This document shows, in pieces, positions 31,533-40,238 of a stretch of DNA of 40,958 nt (its first letter is position 1; each line of letters begins with the position of its first letter). The translations under genes and the position numbers were made by a program. Location: positions 1 to 40,958 of the forward strand of contig JABXIS010000044.1 of assembly GCA_013372975.1 (NCBI GenBank). Direction: 5' to 3'. Under the pieces are notes generated by a model, which did not search any database, was not told the origin of the DNA, and saw only the letters and a program-made list of their open reading frames with translations. This DNA is from Alphaproteobacteria bacterium (GTDB lineage: Bacteria > Pseudomonadota > Alphaproteobacteria > Sphingomonadales > Kordiimonadaceae).

Positions 31533-33143
31533 ATGTCTGGCCCAATTGAAGAAATCAAAAAAGAGCGTGAACGCTTCGTTGCTTTTGCCTTTGCTGCGGC
31601 AGAAATCTTTTTTGAAGTGAATGACAAAGGCAAGATTGTCTTTGAAGGAGGCGCCGTTGAGCGCGTGGGCTCAGGTGAAGGCAGCCTGATTGGTGAACCT
31701 ATTCTGGACCAAATCGACGAGGATGACCGTGACGTTTTTGCGGCGTTGCAGCTTCATCTGGACCATAAGGGCCGAATAGGCCCCATTCCCGTTCGCTTTA
31801 TGTCATCTGGCGGCCGCAGCCTTGCCTTGAGGCTTTTCGCGTTGAAGATGCCCGGAGAGAGTAGCCATACATTTCTCGCCCTCCGAGCGGCCCCGCTTGG
31901 CAGCAGTGCTGGCGGCGAAATCAATGCTGATCCGGAAACCGGCCTTCTGACACGAGATTCATTTATGGATTTGGCCTCACGCACCATGAAGGACAATCCG
32001 GCAGGCAGCAATCTTTACATGACTGCCATTGAAGTCGACGGCATTGAAGACGCCAAAAAAAGGTTTGGTCCCAAATATATGCGCCGCTTGCTCAAGCAAG
32101 TTTCCGCGCATCTAAAAACCCTTTCGGTTGATGGTGAAATCGCCGGTCAGATCGACGACAAGCATTTCGCGTTCCTTCACAGGGCAAAATCTGACGGCAC
32201 CCAACTTGATAAATCGCTTAAAGGCGTAGATGAAAATGTAAAGTTGAAAACTGCCTATTCGACATTGACATCGGACATGGCCAATGAATCAGAAGATCAG
32301 GTGTTGCGCACGCTCAGCTATGTCCTGAACCAATTCTGCAAGGACCCGGGATCGGTTAATTTCGACACACTTTCCACCGCCTACGAGGATATGGCAGGTG
32401 AAGCCCAAAGGCGCGTCGTGCAAATGCGCAATATGATCGAAACAGGCACTTTCAAAATGGTGTTTCAACCGGTTGTGTCACTGTCGACCAACGAAGTGCA
32501 CCACAATGAAGTATTGAGCCGCTTTGACGATAGAATGGGTGATGACAGCCCGCTTGAAATCATACGTTTCGCCGAAGATGTTGGCATTATCGAAGAGTTT
32601 GATATCGCACTGTGTCACAAAGCCATCGACTATGTTCGCAAGATGAAGAAATTGGGCACACCGCTGACGCTTGCTGTGAACCTTTCAGGCCGCACGCTAG
32701 ACAGCGGACGTTTTGTTCAAAGCCTGATGCAAGAGCTGTCTGCAGGCAAAGAAGTGGCCCGCCACCTTATGCTTGAACTGACAGAGACAGCCGCCATTGA
32801 AAACCTTGAAAAGGTCGAAGCTGTACTGAATGACCTCAAAGCAATGGGTTATCGCATTTGCCTTGATGACTTCGGTGCGGGCGCCGCCGGATACCAGTAT
32901 CTTCGGGCTTTCAATGTCGATTATGTCAAGATCGATGGCACTTACGTCAAAGACATGAACACACCGGGATACCGACCAACTTTCCTGCTTTCGATCGTCA
33001 GGCTTTGTAATGATCTTGGGGTCAAAACCATCGGTGAACATGTCGAAAACCGCTTCCAGGCTGATTTCCTCAGGTCCCTTGGCGTGGATTATGCCCAAGG
33101 GTTTCATTTTGGCAAACCTGATTATTCACCGCGCACGGACTAA
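31533..33143 (+). CDS. Cyclic-di-GMP phosphodiesterase (EAL) with degenerate GGDEF
   Basis: A 536-residue cytosolic signalling protein. Residues 10-110 look like a PAS-type sensor; about 130-250 is a GGDEF-fold domain whose active loop reads GQIDDKHFAFL, so it cannot make c-di-GMP. The EAL domain (about 290-530) keeps the needed residues: EVLSR in place of EALLR, VNLSG, LELTET, DDFGAG, VKIDG, the Glu in GEHVEN and AQGFHFG. Phosphodiesterase activity is therefore likely. The degenerate GGDEF may act as a GTP-sensing regulator, as in some relatives. The next gene begins on the base after its stop. Confidence 0.93.
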   Translation: MSGPIEEIKKERERFVAFAFAAAEIFFEVNDKGKIVFEGGAVERVGSGEGSLIGEPILDQIDEDDRDVFAALQLHLDHKGRIGPIPVRFMSSGGRSLALRLFALKMPGESSHTFLALRAAPLGSSAGGEINADPETGLLTRDSFMDLASRTMKDNPAGSNLYMTAIEVDGIEDAKKRFGPKYMRRLLKQVSAHLKTLSVDGEIAGQIDDKHFAFLHRAKSDGTQLDKSLKGVDENVKLKTAYSTLTSDMANESEDQVLRTLSYVLNQFCKDPGSVNFDTLSTAYEDMAGEAQRRVVQMRNMIETGTFKMVFQPVVSLSTNEVHHNEVLSRFDDRMGDDSPLEIIRFAEDVGIIEEFDIALCHKAIDYVRKMKKLGTPLTLAVNLSGRTLDSGRFVQSLMQELSAGKEVARHLMLELTETAAIENLEKVEAVLNDLKAMGYRICLDDFGAGAAGYQYLRAFNVDYVKIDGTYVKDMNTPGYRPTFLLSIVRLCNDLGVKTIGEHVENRFQADFLRSLGVDYAQGFHFGKPDYSPRTD

Positions 33144-33362
33144 ATGATCATGACGCTTACTATCGCAATTATCGGCCTTGTGGCCGGCCTGGCGCTGTGG
33201 GCGTATGGCTTTTGGCGAGAGAAAAAGAAACAGTTGGGCCACGTGCCTATACTTAGCCCGTTTGCCTACCAATTTCTGGGATTGATCGTAACGCTTGTGA
33301 TGGCAGCCAACCTCGTTGCCCTGCTCACCGGCGTTGAGTGGAAATCACCCTTCATGCGGTGA
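33144..33362 (+). CDS. Small membrane protein coupled to the EAL gene
   Basis: A 72-residue protein with two hydrophobic helices (about 3-22 and 44-64) separated by a basic loop (REKKKQLG) and a Pro-rich turn. I do not recognise a family. It begins directly after the EAL stop codon (TAA-ATG), with ATG 33150 as alternative start, so it is almost certainly co-translated with the phosphodiesterase. It may be a membrane partner or simply a neighbour. It converges with the gene ending at 33374. Confidence 0.72.
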   Translation: MIMTLTIAIIGLVAGLALWAYGFWREKKKQLGHVPILSPFAYQFLGLIVTLVMAANLVALLTGVEWKSPFMR

Positions 33363-33373
33363 CGCAAAAGGGC

Positions 33374-34234
33374 CTACTCGGCCCCGTCCGACGGCATAGG
33401 CTCTCCAATCATCTGCGGGGCGCTTGTTTCGAACATACGCACACCAAATGACCTATACATTGCCGCCCAGGTACGAGAGCGGAAAAACCTTCGTTTGCCC
33501 CGTTTGCCCCGTGCGATATACATGCCGGAAGGATGCTTGTAGATGTTCGCTGCGACCCGCTCGCTTTCCTTCAACAGCTGATCCTTCACCGAGGTTGTTG
33601 CCTGCACTGTATGGCGAGCCATAGGCTTAACCTTCCGGCGATGTTTCTGTTTGCTCTTACGCTTCTGCCACATACGAAACCAGACAGCGGCAATCGCAAT
33701 AACACCTGCCAGAATGACTGCAAACATCGCCAGCACATACATCAGGTTCCAGTCATCGCCGAGCTGCAGGCGTTCAACAGTTTCGTCAAAGGCCTCATCT
33801 GCGGTCAGCCTGGAATCGGATTCAAGTTGCCCTGTCGCACCAAAGCTATAAATCAAGGCATCCCTGCGATCGAGCGCGGAAACCATCCCATTCCCGCCGT
33901 AAACCGCAACATAGCCGTTTGACGCAACGGTAACGCCGTATAGTGGGTCACCGCTACATTTGGCCTTGATGTCCAAAAGGTTCGGCCGCTGCACAAACAC
34001 CTGATAATCGGTTACCCGCGTACAGCGGAATCTATATACGCGAATCACTTCAGCGATCTTCAGTGCAACAGACGCCGGAGGGCTGCCTCTGTTCACACCG
34101 CTATAAATATCGTGCGCCATCTGGCGTGGATCGAGACTATCCAGAGAAAGCTGTGCATACACCCCCGAAGACAAAGGCCCGCCAGCCATTGCCAAAAAGA
34201 GGAACATCAAAGAATTCAATCGATTCAACCGCAT
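33374..34234 (-). CDS. Orphan single-pass membrane protein
   Basis: A 286-residue protein of unknown family. A signal peptide covers about residues 1-28 (ending YAQ), followed by a periplasmic domain with CTRVTDYQVFVQRP and CSGDPLYGVTVASNGYVAVYGG, whose two Cys could pair. A membrane helix at about 164-186 is next, then a strongly basic cytosolic tail (WQKRKSKQKHRRK, ARGKRGKRRFFRS). The start at 34234 was chosen because it opens the signal peptide; the frame continues upstream without one. A terminator-like hairpin lies 78 bases ahead of the start. The topology of periplasmic sensor plus basic cytosolic tail suggests, without proof, a signalling or anchoring role. Confidence 0.75.
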   Translation of the reverse strand: MRLNRLNSLMFLFLAMAGGPLSSGVYAQLSLDSLDPRQMAHDIYSGVNRGSPPASVALKIAEVIRVYRFRCTRVTDYQVFVQRPNLLDIKAKCSGDPLYGVTVASNGYVAVYGGNGMVSALDRRDALIYSFGATGQLESDSRLTADEAFDETVERLQLGDDWNLMYVLAMFAVILAGVIAIAAVWFRMWQKRKSKQKHRRKVKPMARHTVQATTSVKDQLLKESERVAANIYKHPSGMYIARGKRGKRRFFRSRTWAAMYRSFGVRMFETSAPQMIGEPMPSDGAE

Positions 34235-34311
34235 ATGCAGCCCCACTGTTGTCTTTGTCCTATTGAAATTGATCTTGGGTTGGCTTGCAAGAGGGGAGTG
34301 GCTATCGCCCA

Positions 34312-34354
34312 TAAAAAAGCGGAACCGCAATCGGGGGAGGACATGCGGTTCCGC
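34312..34354 (-). terminator. Terminator-like hairpin upstream of the orphan membrane gene
   Basis: On the minus strand GCGGAACCGCA and TGCGGTTCCGC form a perfect 11-bp stem with a 14-base loop, followed by TTTTTT. It lies between the lepA terminator (34513) and the start of the gene at 34234, so it cannot be lepA's main terminator. It could be a leader attenuator for the downstream gene or the 3' end of a small RNA transcribed from the 34355-34512 gap. That gap otherwise shows nothing I can support. Confidence 0.75.
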
Positions 34355-34512
34355 GCGACACAGTCAGATCAAGGGAGCTATTAGGCTGTATCAGCATCTT
34401 CGTTATAGAATGAAGCCTGTTAACAACGGGTAAACAAAGCCGGAAAAAATTCCCAAACCAGACAATTGCGAAAAATTTTTGCGACAGGACCATATCGGAC
34501 CTATTTCAAAAA

Positions 34513-34542
34513 TAAAAAGCGGTGGAATAAATATTCCACCGC
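34513..34542 (-). terminator. Rho-independent terminator of lepA
   Basis: On the minus strand GCGGTGGAATA pairs with TATTCCACCGC (34519-34542) and a TTTTTATTTTT run follows. It lies 27 bases after the lepA stop. Confidence 0.9.
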
Positions 34543-34569
34543 CTTGCAATTTTCTGGCCGATAAACGCC

Positions 34570-36372
34570 TTAGCTATCACGCATCTTAAGTGCGGCAATA
34601 AAGGCTGTGTGGGGAATTTCCACCTTGCCGTACATGCGCATCTTGGCTTTACCCTTTTTCTGCTTCTCAAGAAGCTTCTTCTTCCGGGTAATATCGCCAC
34701 CATAACATTTTGCTGTAACGTCCTTGCGCATCGCAGAGATGGTCTCGCGGGCAATAACCCGGCCGCCGATGGCAGCCTGAATTGGAATCTTGAACAACTG
34801 GCGTGGGATCAGATCTTTGAGCCGTTCACACAAGGCACGGCCACGGCTATCGGCCTGGCTGCGGTGAACCAGCATGGAAAGTGCGTCCACAGGTTCTGCA
34901 TTTACCAGGATCGACATTTTCACTAGGTCAGATGTTTCATAACCGCTCATGTCATAGTCAAAGCTCGCGTAACCGCGACTCACAGACTTCAGGCGATCAT
35001 AGAAATCATAAACGACTTCGTTAAGCGGCAGCTTGTATTTAAGCATGGCCCGAGAGCCTGCATAGGTCAGATCCTCCTGAATACCGCGCTTGTCTTCACA
35101 AAGCTTCAGAACCGCGCCCAGATGCTCGTCAGGCACAAGAATGGTGGCGTTGATCCATGGTTCGTCAATATGATCAATACGCACAACGTCAGGCATATCC
35201 GCCGGATTGTGCAGCTCCACCATTGTGCCATCAGTCTTGTAAACCTTGTAGATAACGCTTGGGCTTGTGGTGATCAGCTCAAGATCAAACTCGCGCAGCA
35301 GGCGCTCCTGGATGATCTCGAGGTGTAACATGCCCAGGAAGCCACAGCGGAAACCAAATCCGAGTGCGGCCGATGTTTCCATCTCGAACTCAAAGCTGGC
35401 ATCGTTGAGGCGAAGCTTCTGGAGGGCATCGCGGAGGCGTTCAAATTCGGAGCTATCCGCCGGGAACAAACCACAGAAAACGACAGACCGACTTGGCTGG
35501 AAACCTTCAAGTGGCTCTGCGCAGGGGCGGGCAACGTCAGTGATCGTATCACCCACATGTGTATCAGCCACTTCTTTGATTGATGCGGTAATGAAGCCAA
35601 CCTCACCAGGGCCCAGCTCCGGCACCATGACGCCCTTGGGCGTAAACACACCAACGCGTTCAATTTTGTGGAGCGCGTCGGCAGCCATCATCTTGATGGT
35701 TTGGCCCTTCTTGATCTTGCCGTCAATCACACGCACCAGAACCATCACACCGAGGTAGGCGTCATACCAGCTATCCACCAGCATCGCTTTCAGCGGCGCA
35801 TCGGGATCACCTTCTGGTGCCGGCAGCCGTGCGACAATAGCCTCCAGAACATCTTCGATTCCAAGGCCGGACTTGGCGGAACATTCGACGGCATCTGTGG
35901 CATCAAGGCCAATCACATCTTCAATTTGCTGCCGCACCCGATCAGGTTCCGCGGCCGGCAGGTCAATCTTGTTCAGGACGGGCACAATATCATGGTCGTT
36001 ATCAATGGCCTGATACACGTTGGCAAGTGTTTGAGCTTCCACGCCTTGACTGGCGTCAACAACCAGAAGCGACCCTTCGCACGCTGCCAGACACCGGCTT
36101 ACTTCATAAGCAAAGTCAACGTGGCCCGGCGTATCCATAAGGTTCAGAGTATAGTTCTGACCGTCTTTGGCTTTATATTCCAACCGCACTGTCTGGGCCT
36201 TGATGGTAATGCCGCGTTCGCGTTCGATATCCATCGAGTCGAGGACCTGTGCCTGCATTTCACGGTCCGTCAGCGCGCCTGTGTTCTGGATCAGGCGATC
36301 TGCCAGTGTCGATTTGCCGTGGTCAATGTGCGCAATGATTGAAAAATTGCGGATGTTCTTTTGATCGGTCAT
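34570..36372 (-). CDS. lepA: Elongation factor 4
   Basis: A 600-residue translational GTPase, the usual LepA/EF4 length. The G domain shows the P-loop (AHIDHGKST), the switch region with [15 protein letters not shown] and NKIDLP. Domains II and III follow, and the LepA-specific C-terminal domain contains RGYASFDY and the final basic block ([13 protein letters not shown]). EF4 acts on stalled or mis-translocated ribosomes and in ribosome assembly. It is transcribed as a single gene with its own terminator. Its 94-base upstream region contains a short hairpin, CCGCAC/GTGCGG at 36420-36439, without a T tract. Confidence 0.98.
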   Translation of the reverse strand: MTDQKNIRNFSIIAHIDHGKSTLADRLIQNTGALTDREMQAQVLDSMDIERERGITIKAQTVRLEYKAKDGQNYTLNLMDTPGHVDFAYEVSRCLAACEGSLLVVDASQGVEAQTLANVYQAIDNDHDIVPVLNKIDLPAAEPDRVRQQIEDVIGLDATDAVECSAKSGLGIEDVLEAIVARLPAPEGDPDAPLKAMLVDSWYDAYLGVMVLVRVIDGKIKKGQTIKMMAADALHKIERVGVFTPKGVMVPELGPGEVGFITASIKEVADTHVGDTITDVARPCAEPLEGFQPSRSVVFCGLFPADSSEFERLRDALQKLRLNDASFEFEMETSAALGFGFRCGFLGMLHLEIIQERLLREFDLELITTSPSVIYKVYKTDGTMVELHNPADMPDVVRIDHIDEPWINATILVPDEHLGAVLKLCEDKRGIQEDLTYAGSRAMLKYKLPLNEVVYDFYDRLKSVSRGYASFDYDMSGYETSDLVKMSILVNAEPVDALSMLVHRSQADSRGRALCERLKDLIPRQLFKIPIQAAIGGRVIARETISAMRKDVTAKCYGGDITRKKKLLEKQKKGKAKMRMYGKVEIPHTAFIAALKMRDS

Positions 36373-36466
36373 GGCCGTTTTCTACTTCATACTTTCTGCG
36401 TGCCCCTGATGGGCGACGACCGCACATAGAAGCGTGCGGCCGATGTATAGCTATTCAATTATTTGA

Positions 36467-37459
36467 TCAATAGGGTACAACTCGGTCTGGTGGCCGGTGC
36501 CCGTCGATGTAGGCACGAATGTTGATCAACACTTTCTCACCCATTGCCATGCGGGCTTCAACGGTTGCTGACCCCATGTGAGGCAACAGCACAACATTAT
36601 CCAGCTCGAGAAGCTTCGGGTTGATCTCTGGCTCTTGCTCGAACACGTCAAGACCTGCTCCAGCAATACGGCCAACTTCGATCAGGTTTGCCAAAGCTTC
36701 TTCATCAATTATTTCGCCGCGGGCCGTGTTGATGATAACGGCATGTGGCTGCATCTTTTTCATCCGCTCACGGTTGAGAAGATGATGTGTTTCGCTGGTA
36801 AGCGGGCAATTGACAGACACGAAATCCATCCGGCCGAGCATCTCGTCCAGGTCATCCCAATAGGTGGCTTCCAGCTCTGCTTCAACGTCTTCAGGCAAGC
36901 GCGAACGCTTGTGATAATGCACGGACATATTGAAGGCCTTGGCGCGACGTGCAATTGCAGTACCGATTCGGCCCATGCCGATGATACCAAGGCGTTTACC
37001 CTGAATACGATGCCCCATCAGAAAAGTCGGAGCCCAGCCCGTCCAGTCGCCAGCTCGCAGAATTTTTTCCGCTTCAAAAAGACGTCGCGGCACAGACAGC
37101 AAAAGTGCCATCGCGAGGTCGGCAGTATCTTCTGTCAGAACACCGGGTGTATTGGTAACCACAATACCCTTTTCATGCGCAGCCTTGGCATCGATGTGGT
37201 TCACACCAGCACCAAAGTTGGCAATCATCTTCAGGTTTTCGCCCGCAGCAGCAATAACTTCGGCATCCACTGTATCGGTTACTGTAGGCACCAATACGTC
37301 AGCATCCTTTACGGCTTTCAGCAGACCCTCTTTACCAAGTGGCTTGTCTTGCAGGTTCAACTGCACATCGAACAGCTCTGCCATTCTAGTTTCGATATTG
37401 TCAGGCAATTTCCGCGTCACCACAACTTTGGGGCGCTGCCGTTTTTCTTTTTGAACCAT
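36467..37459 (-). CDS. D-2-hydroxyacid dehydrogenase (glycerate/glyoxylate type)
   Basis: A 330-residue NAD(P)-dependent dehydrogenase of the D-isomer-specific 2-hydroxyacid family, closest in pattern to glyoxylate/hydroxypyruvate reductase. The Rossmann fingerprint is GIIGMGRIGTAIARRAKAF. The substrate-binding Arg lies in NTARGE, the Glu in FEQEP and the catalytic His in LLPHMGSA. GAGVNHID and NTPGVLTEDTAD are further family blocks. After the fingerprint the cofactor-selecting loop reads HYHKRSRLP; the Lys/Arg there suggests NADPH. It lies upstream of lepA on the same strand, 94 bases away, and is divergent from the SH3 gene. Confidence 0.94.
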   Translation of the reverse strand: MVQKEKRQRPKVVVTRKLPDNIETRMAELFDVQLNLQDKPLGKEGLLKAVKDADVLVPTVTDTVDAEVIAAAGENLKMIANFGAGVNHIDAKAAHEKGIVVTNTPGVLTEDTADLAMALLLSVPRRLFEAEKILRAGDWTGWAPTFLMGHRIQGKRLGIIGMGRIGTAIARRAKAFNMSVHYHKRSRLPEDVEAELEATYWDDLDEMLGRMDFVSVNCPLTSETHHLLNRERMKKMQPHAVIINTARGEIIDEEALANLIEVGRIAGAGLDVFEQEPEINPKLLELDNVVLLPHMGSATVEARMAMGEKVLINIRAYIDGHRPPDRVVPY

Positions 37460-37572
37460 GGGGCACAGTTACCTTTTCAGAACCTTGAGACAGGGCTTGC
37501 CTCAGACCATGCGCTTCTAGTACCAGAAGGAGGAGGCTAGTTCAAACGCCAAGCGACGGGGGAAGGCGTCCA

Positions 37573-38076
37573 ATGCTGCGCATTTTATCGATTTTAGTGT
37601 TTTTGGGTGCCATTTCCATGGGGGAAGCACATGTTTCCGCCCAACCGGCAAGAGTTGGAGCAAGCGGGCAACCGATTCCCCGACTGATTTCCCTGGCCGC
37701 AAGCAAGGCTTATATGCGCACGGGACCAGGCCGCCAATATCCTATTGAATGGGTCTACCGTCGCTCACATCTTCCGCTGGAAGTGGTTGATGAACATGGT
37801 GCATGGCGCCAGGTCCGCGATCACGAAGGCATCACTGGCTGGATGCATGTTTCGCTTCTCTCTCCGCGCCGCACAGCCATTATCATCGGTGAAACACGTA
37901 AACTTTATGCTGAACCCGACCCCTCGTCTCGTCTGCGTATAACGGCAGAGCCAAGTGTCGTGGGTGAAATTTCTAGATGTGAGGGGATTTGGTGCAAACT
38001 CGAGATTGATGACACCGAGGGATGGATCGAGCGGCGTTATATCTGGGGAGTTTATCCGAACGAGACGATAAAATGA
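37573..38076 (+). CDS. Exported SH3-domain protein
   Basis: A 167-residue protein with a signal peptide to about residue 24 (HVSAQ). Two bacterial SH3-like units follow: AYMRTGPGRQYPIEWVYRR with WRQVRDHEGITGWMHVSLLS, and a second with KLYAEPDPSSRLRITAEPS, then CEGIWCKLEIDDTEGWIERRYIWG. This is the DUF1058/SH3_4 type common in alphaproteobacteria. Such domains bind peptidoglycan or other envelope parts. GGGGGAAGG precedes the ATG. Two Cys in the last unit may form a disulfide. It is divergent from the dehydrogenase gene. The 162 bases to the RTX gene are AT-rich and presumably carry its promoter. Confidence 0.88.
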   Translation: MLRILSILVFLGAISMGEAHVSAQPARVGASGQPIPRLISLAASKAYMRTGPGRQYPIEWVYRRSHLPLEVVDEHGAWRQVRDHEGITGWMHVSLLSPRRTAIIIGETRKLYAEPDPSSRLRITAEPSVVGEISRCEGIWCKLEIDDTEGWIERRYIWGVYPNETIK

Positions 38077-38238
38077 TCTCACCCAAAAAGAGCTCTTAAA
38101 ATTAGCTGAAAAATTTAGCGGAATTTTATTATAACCAATTGTATTTATTGATCTTTTATTCATTTCCATCCATCAAAATCCCTACTTCAGGCAATATAAA
38201 TCATGCCGCCTAATCAGGCACGAATGTAGGAGGCAACA

Positions 38239-40113
38239 GTGACCTTTTTTGACACCCCAACGGGGCCGTCTGCCGCAGGCGTGGCAGTCCTATCCCCCCG
38301 TTCCCACGACAATGAATCCGACAATATCAATGACGAAGCCGCCAATGCCCTAGAACAGGAGCAAGAGCAAGAATGGCAAGACCTTCTGGATGCGCAGGAA
38401 CTTGAATGGTCCGCACTCGAAGAGGAATACCAAGAAAAAATAGATGCTCTTGCCGCTGAACATGATCTGCAAACAGACATCCTGTACACAGAGAAACAGG
38501 GCAAAATAGATGCCCTTTGGGAAGCACAAGAAGCAGAAGTCAGTGCGCTGACTGCTGTGCATGAAGCGGCTTGTGAAGCCCTGAATGCTACTTTTGAATC
38601 GTCATACGACGCCTTGAATGCCGTCCTGTTCGCAGAGTGGGAGGCCCTTGAAGCAGAGCTTGAGGCCGCGTGGGCCGCCGCAGAAGACGAAGGTACGGCG
38701 ACAGACGACCTCGCCGCAGAGCACGATGCCCTCCGCGAAGCTCAGGAATTGGACCACGCCGCCCAACTAGAAGAGTTTGAAGCAGATTGGGACGAAGCGC
38801 TCGATACCCTGAAAGACGCACAGGACGAAGAATGGCAAGCACTAGAAGAGCTGCATGACGAGGCCTGGGACGCGCTAGAGGATGAACTCCACGCACTAAT
38901 CGATGCACTCGACGAAGTTCAGGATGCCGAATGGGAAGCTCTTTGGTCTGAAAAAGAGGCCGCATTTGACGCCCTTAAAGAGCAACATGAAGCCGCCCAA
39001 GAAGCCCTTGAAGAAGAGCATGAGGCTGAATGGGAAGAACTTGAAGGTGAGGAAGAGCACGAAGAGCAGGAAGACGGCGACTTCTTCAAAGGCAGCCAGG
39101 AAGATGACACCATTGAAGGTACCGAAGGTGATGACACACTGACCGGGTTTAATGGCAACGACATGCTGCGTGGTGGTGCAGGGGACGACGTTATCTGGGC
39201 CGGTTCAGACGCCAACGGCAACGACAATGTTGGCGGCGGCGCTGGAGACGACATCATTGGCGGTGGCGGCGGCGATGATTTCCTGCTCGGCGGCGAAGAA
39301 GGGGAAGGCATATCGGGTAGTGACATGATCTTCGGCGGTGCAGGCGACGATACGCTGATTGGTGGCTCCTGGCAGGACAATAACCAGAACGGCATTGTTG
39401 ACGATGGCGATACGTTTGAGGAAAACGAATCGAATGCCAACGAAGACGGAAGCGCCAATGACGATGGTGGCGCCAACGATGATGGTAGTGCCAACGATGA
39501 CGGAAACGATGTCGAAAATGACAACGACATGGATGACCCGTACGGCGATCAGCTCTGGGCAGGCATTGGCGACGATCTCGTAATCGGCGGTGGTGGCAGC
39601 GATGTTCTGGGCGGTGGCGTTGGCCACGACAAGCTGATGGGCCTTGACGGTAACGACCTTATCTTCGGTGGCCAGACCGGCGATGACACCATTGATGCCG
39701 GTGCCGGCGATGATACCGTATTCGGCAGCCATGGCGAGGATACCATTGCTGGCGGAGAAGATGACGACCTGTTGTTCGGTGGCCATGGCAACGACGCGAT
39801 CACCGGCGGCGATGGAAACGATGTACTTTATGGCGGCAAGGATGATGACACGCTGACCGGCGGCGCGGGTGACGATACGCTGTACGGTGGCGCGGGCGAT
39901 GACCGTTTTGTCTTCTCTGCAGAATCCGGCAACGACACGATCTATGGATTCGATGACAAAGATGATGTCCTCGACTTCACCAACGCAGGCATCGCGTTTG
40001 CCGACTTGCAAACCAGCCAAGTTGACGGCGGCACAATGATCAGTTGGGCGGGCGGCAACTTGTTCCTCGCGGGCGTCACCGTTCAAATCAGTGAAGACTG
40101 GTTTGATTTTTAA
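38239..40113 (+). CDS. Acidic coiled-coil/RTX calcium-binding protein
   Basis: A 624-residue, strongly acidic protein without a classic signal peptide. After about 35 residues, a region to about 275 is nearly all Glu, Ala, Asp, Leu and Trp in helix-forming repeats (EWEALEAELEAAW, EWQALEELHDEAWDALEDE), predicted as one long helix or coiled coil. From about 285 to 590 there are some fifteen RTX nonapeptides (GGAGDDTLIGG-type) that bind calcium outside the cell. They are interrupted near 395-430 by a low-complexity Asn/Asp/Gly/Ser insert (SANDDGGANDDGS). The C-terminus has the usual RTX end (FDDKDDVLDFTNAG), suggesting type I secretion; no secretion genes are in the window. AGGAGG precedes the GTG start. 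Function is unknown; an adhesin or matrix protein is plausible. Confidence 0.88.
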   Translation: MTFFDTPTGPSAAGVAVLSPRSHDNESDNINDEAANALEQEQEQEWQDLLDAQELEWSALEEEYQEKIDALAAEHDLQTDILYTEKQGKIDALWEAQEAEVSALTAVHEAACEALNATFESSYDALNAVLFAEWEALEAELEAAWAAAEDEGTATDDLAAEHDALREAQELDHAAQLEEFEADWDEALDTLKDAQDEEWQALEELHDEAWDALEDELHALIDALDEVQDAEWEALWSEKEAAFDALKEQHEAAQEALEEEHEAEWEELEGEEEHEEQEDGDFFKGSQEDDTIEGTEGDDTLTGFNGNDMLRGGAGDDVIWAGSDANGNDNVGGGAGDDIIGGGGGDDFLLGGEEGEGISGSDMIFGGAGDDTLIGGSWQDNNQNGIVDDGDTFEENESNANEDGSANDDGGANDDGSANDDGNDVENDNDMDDPYGDQLWAGIGDDLVIGGGGSDVLGGGVGHDKLMGLDGNDLIFGGQTGDDTIDAGAGDDTVFGSHGEDTIAGGEDDDLLFGGHGNDAITGGDGNDVLYGGKDDDTLTGGAGDDTLYGGAGDDRFVFSAESGNDTIYGFDDKDDVLDFTNAGIAFADLQTSQVDGGTMISWAGGNLFLAGVTVQISEDWFDF

Positions 40114-40137
40114 TCCCTTAAAAACGCCCAAAACTTC

Positions 40138-40166
40138 AAAGGCCGGCTTTATTGCCGGCCTTTTTC
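40138..40166 (+). terminator. Terminator of the RTX gene
   Basis: AAAGGCCGGC (40138-40147) pairs with GCCGGCCTTT (40154-40163) around a TTTATT loop, followed by a T run. It lies 25 bases after the stop codon. Confidence 0.93.
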
Positions 40167-40238
40167 TTTTGCTGCCCTCTTGAATTTTTACATAAGAAAT
40201 TATATAAGTACTTAACATAATAAACCCCGAGGCACGAC

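Noticed and set aside
34302-34493. 63-codon frame between lepA and the orphan membrane gene
   Set aside because: It runs through the terminator hairpin, has only a weak ribosome site, and codon use looks random.
36420-36439. Hairpin CCGCAC/GTGCGG between the dehydrogenase gene and lepA
   Set aside because: Six-base stem with no T tract; too weak to call a terminator or riboswitch.
38919-39530. 203-codon Ser/Pro-rich frame antisense to the RTX gene
   Set aside because: Low-complexity shadow of Glu/Asp/Gly-rich coding sequence.
39100-39930. Regular short repeats that might suggest a CRISPR array
   Set aside because: The repeats are 27-base multiples coding for RTX nonapeptides in an open frame, without spacers of uniform unique sequence.
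39205-40218. 337-codon open frame antisense to the RTX repeats
   Set aside because: It is generated by the regular GGxGxD codons on the other strand; the translated protein is a repetitive Val/Ala/Ile product with no start signal.
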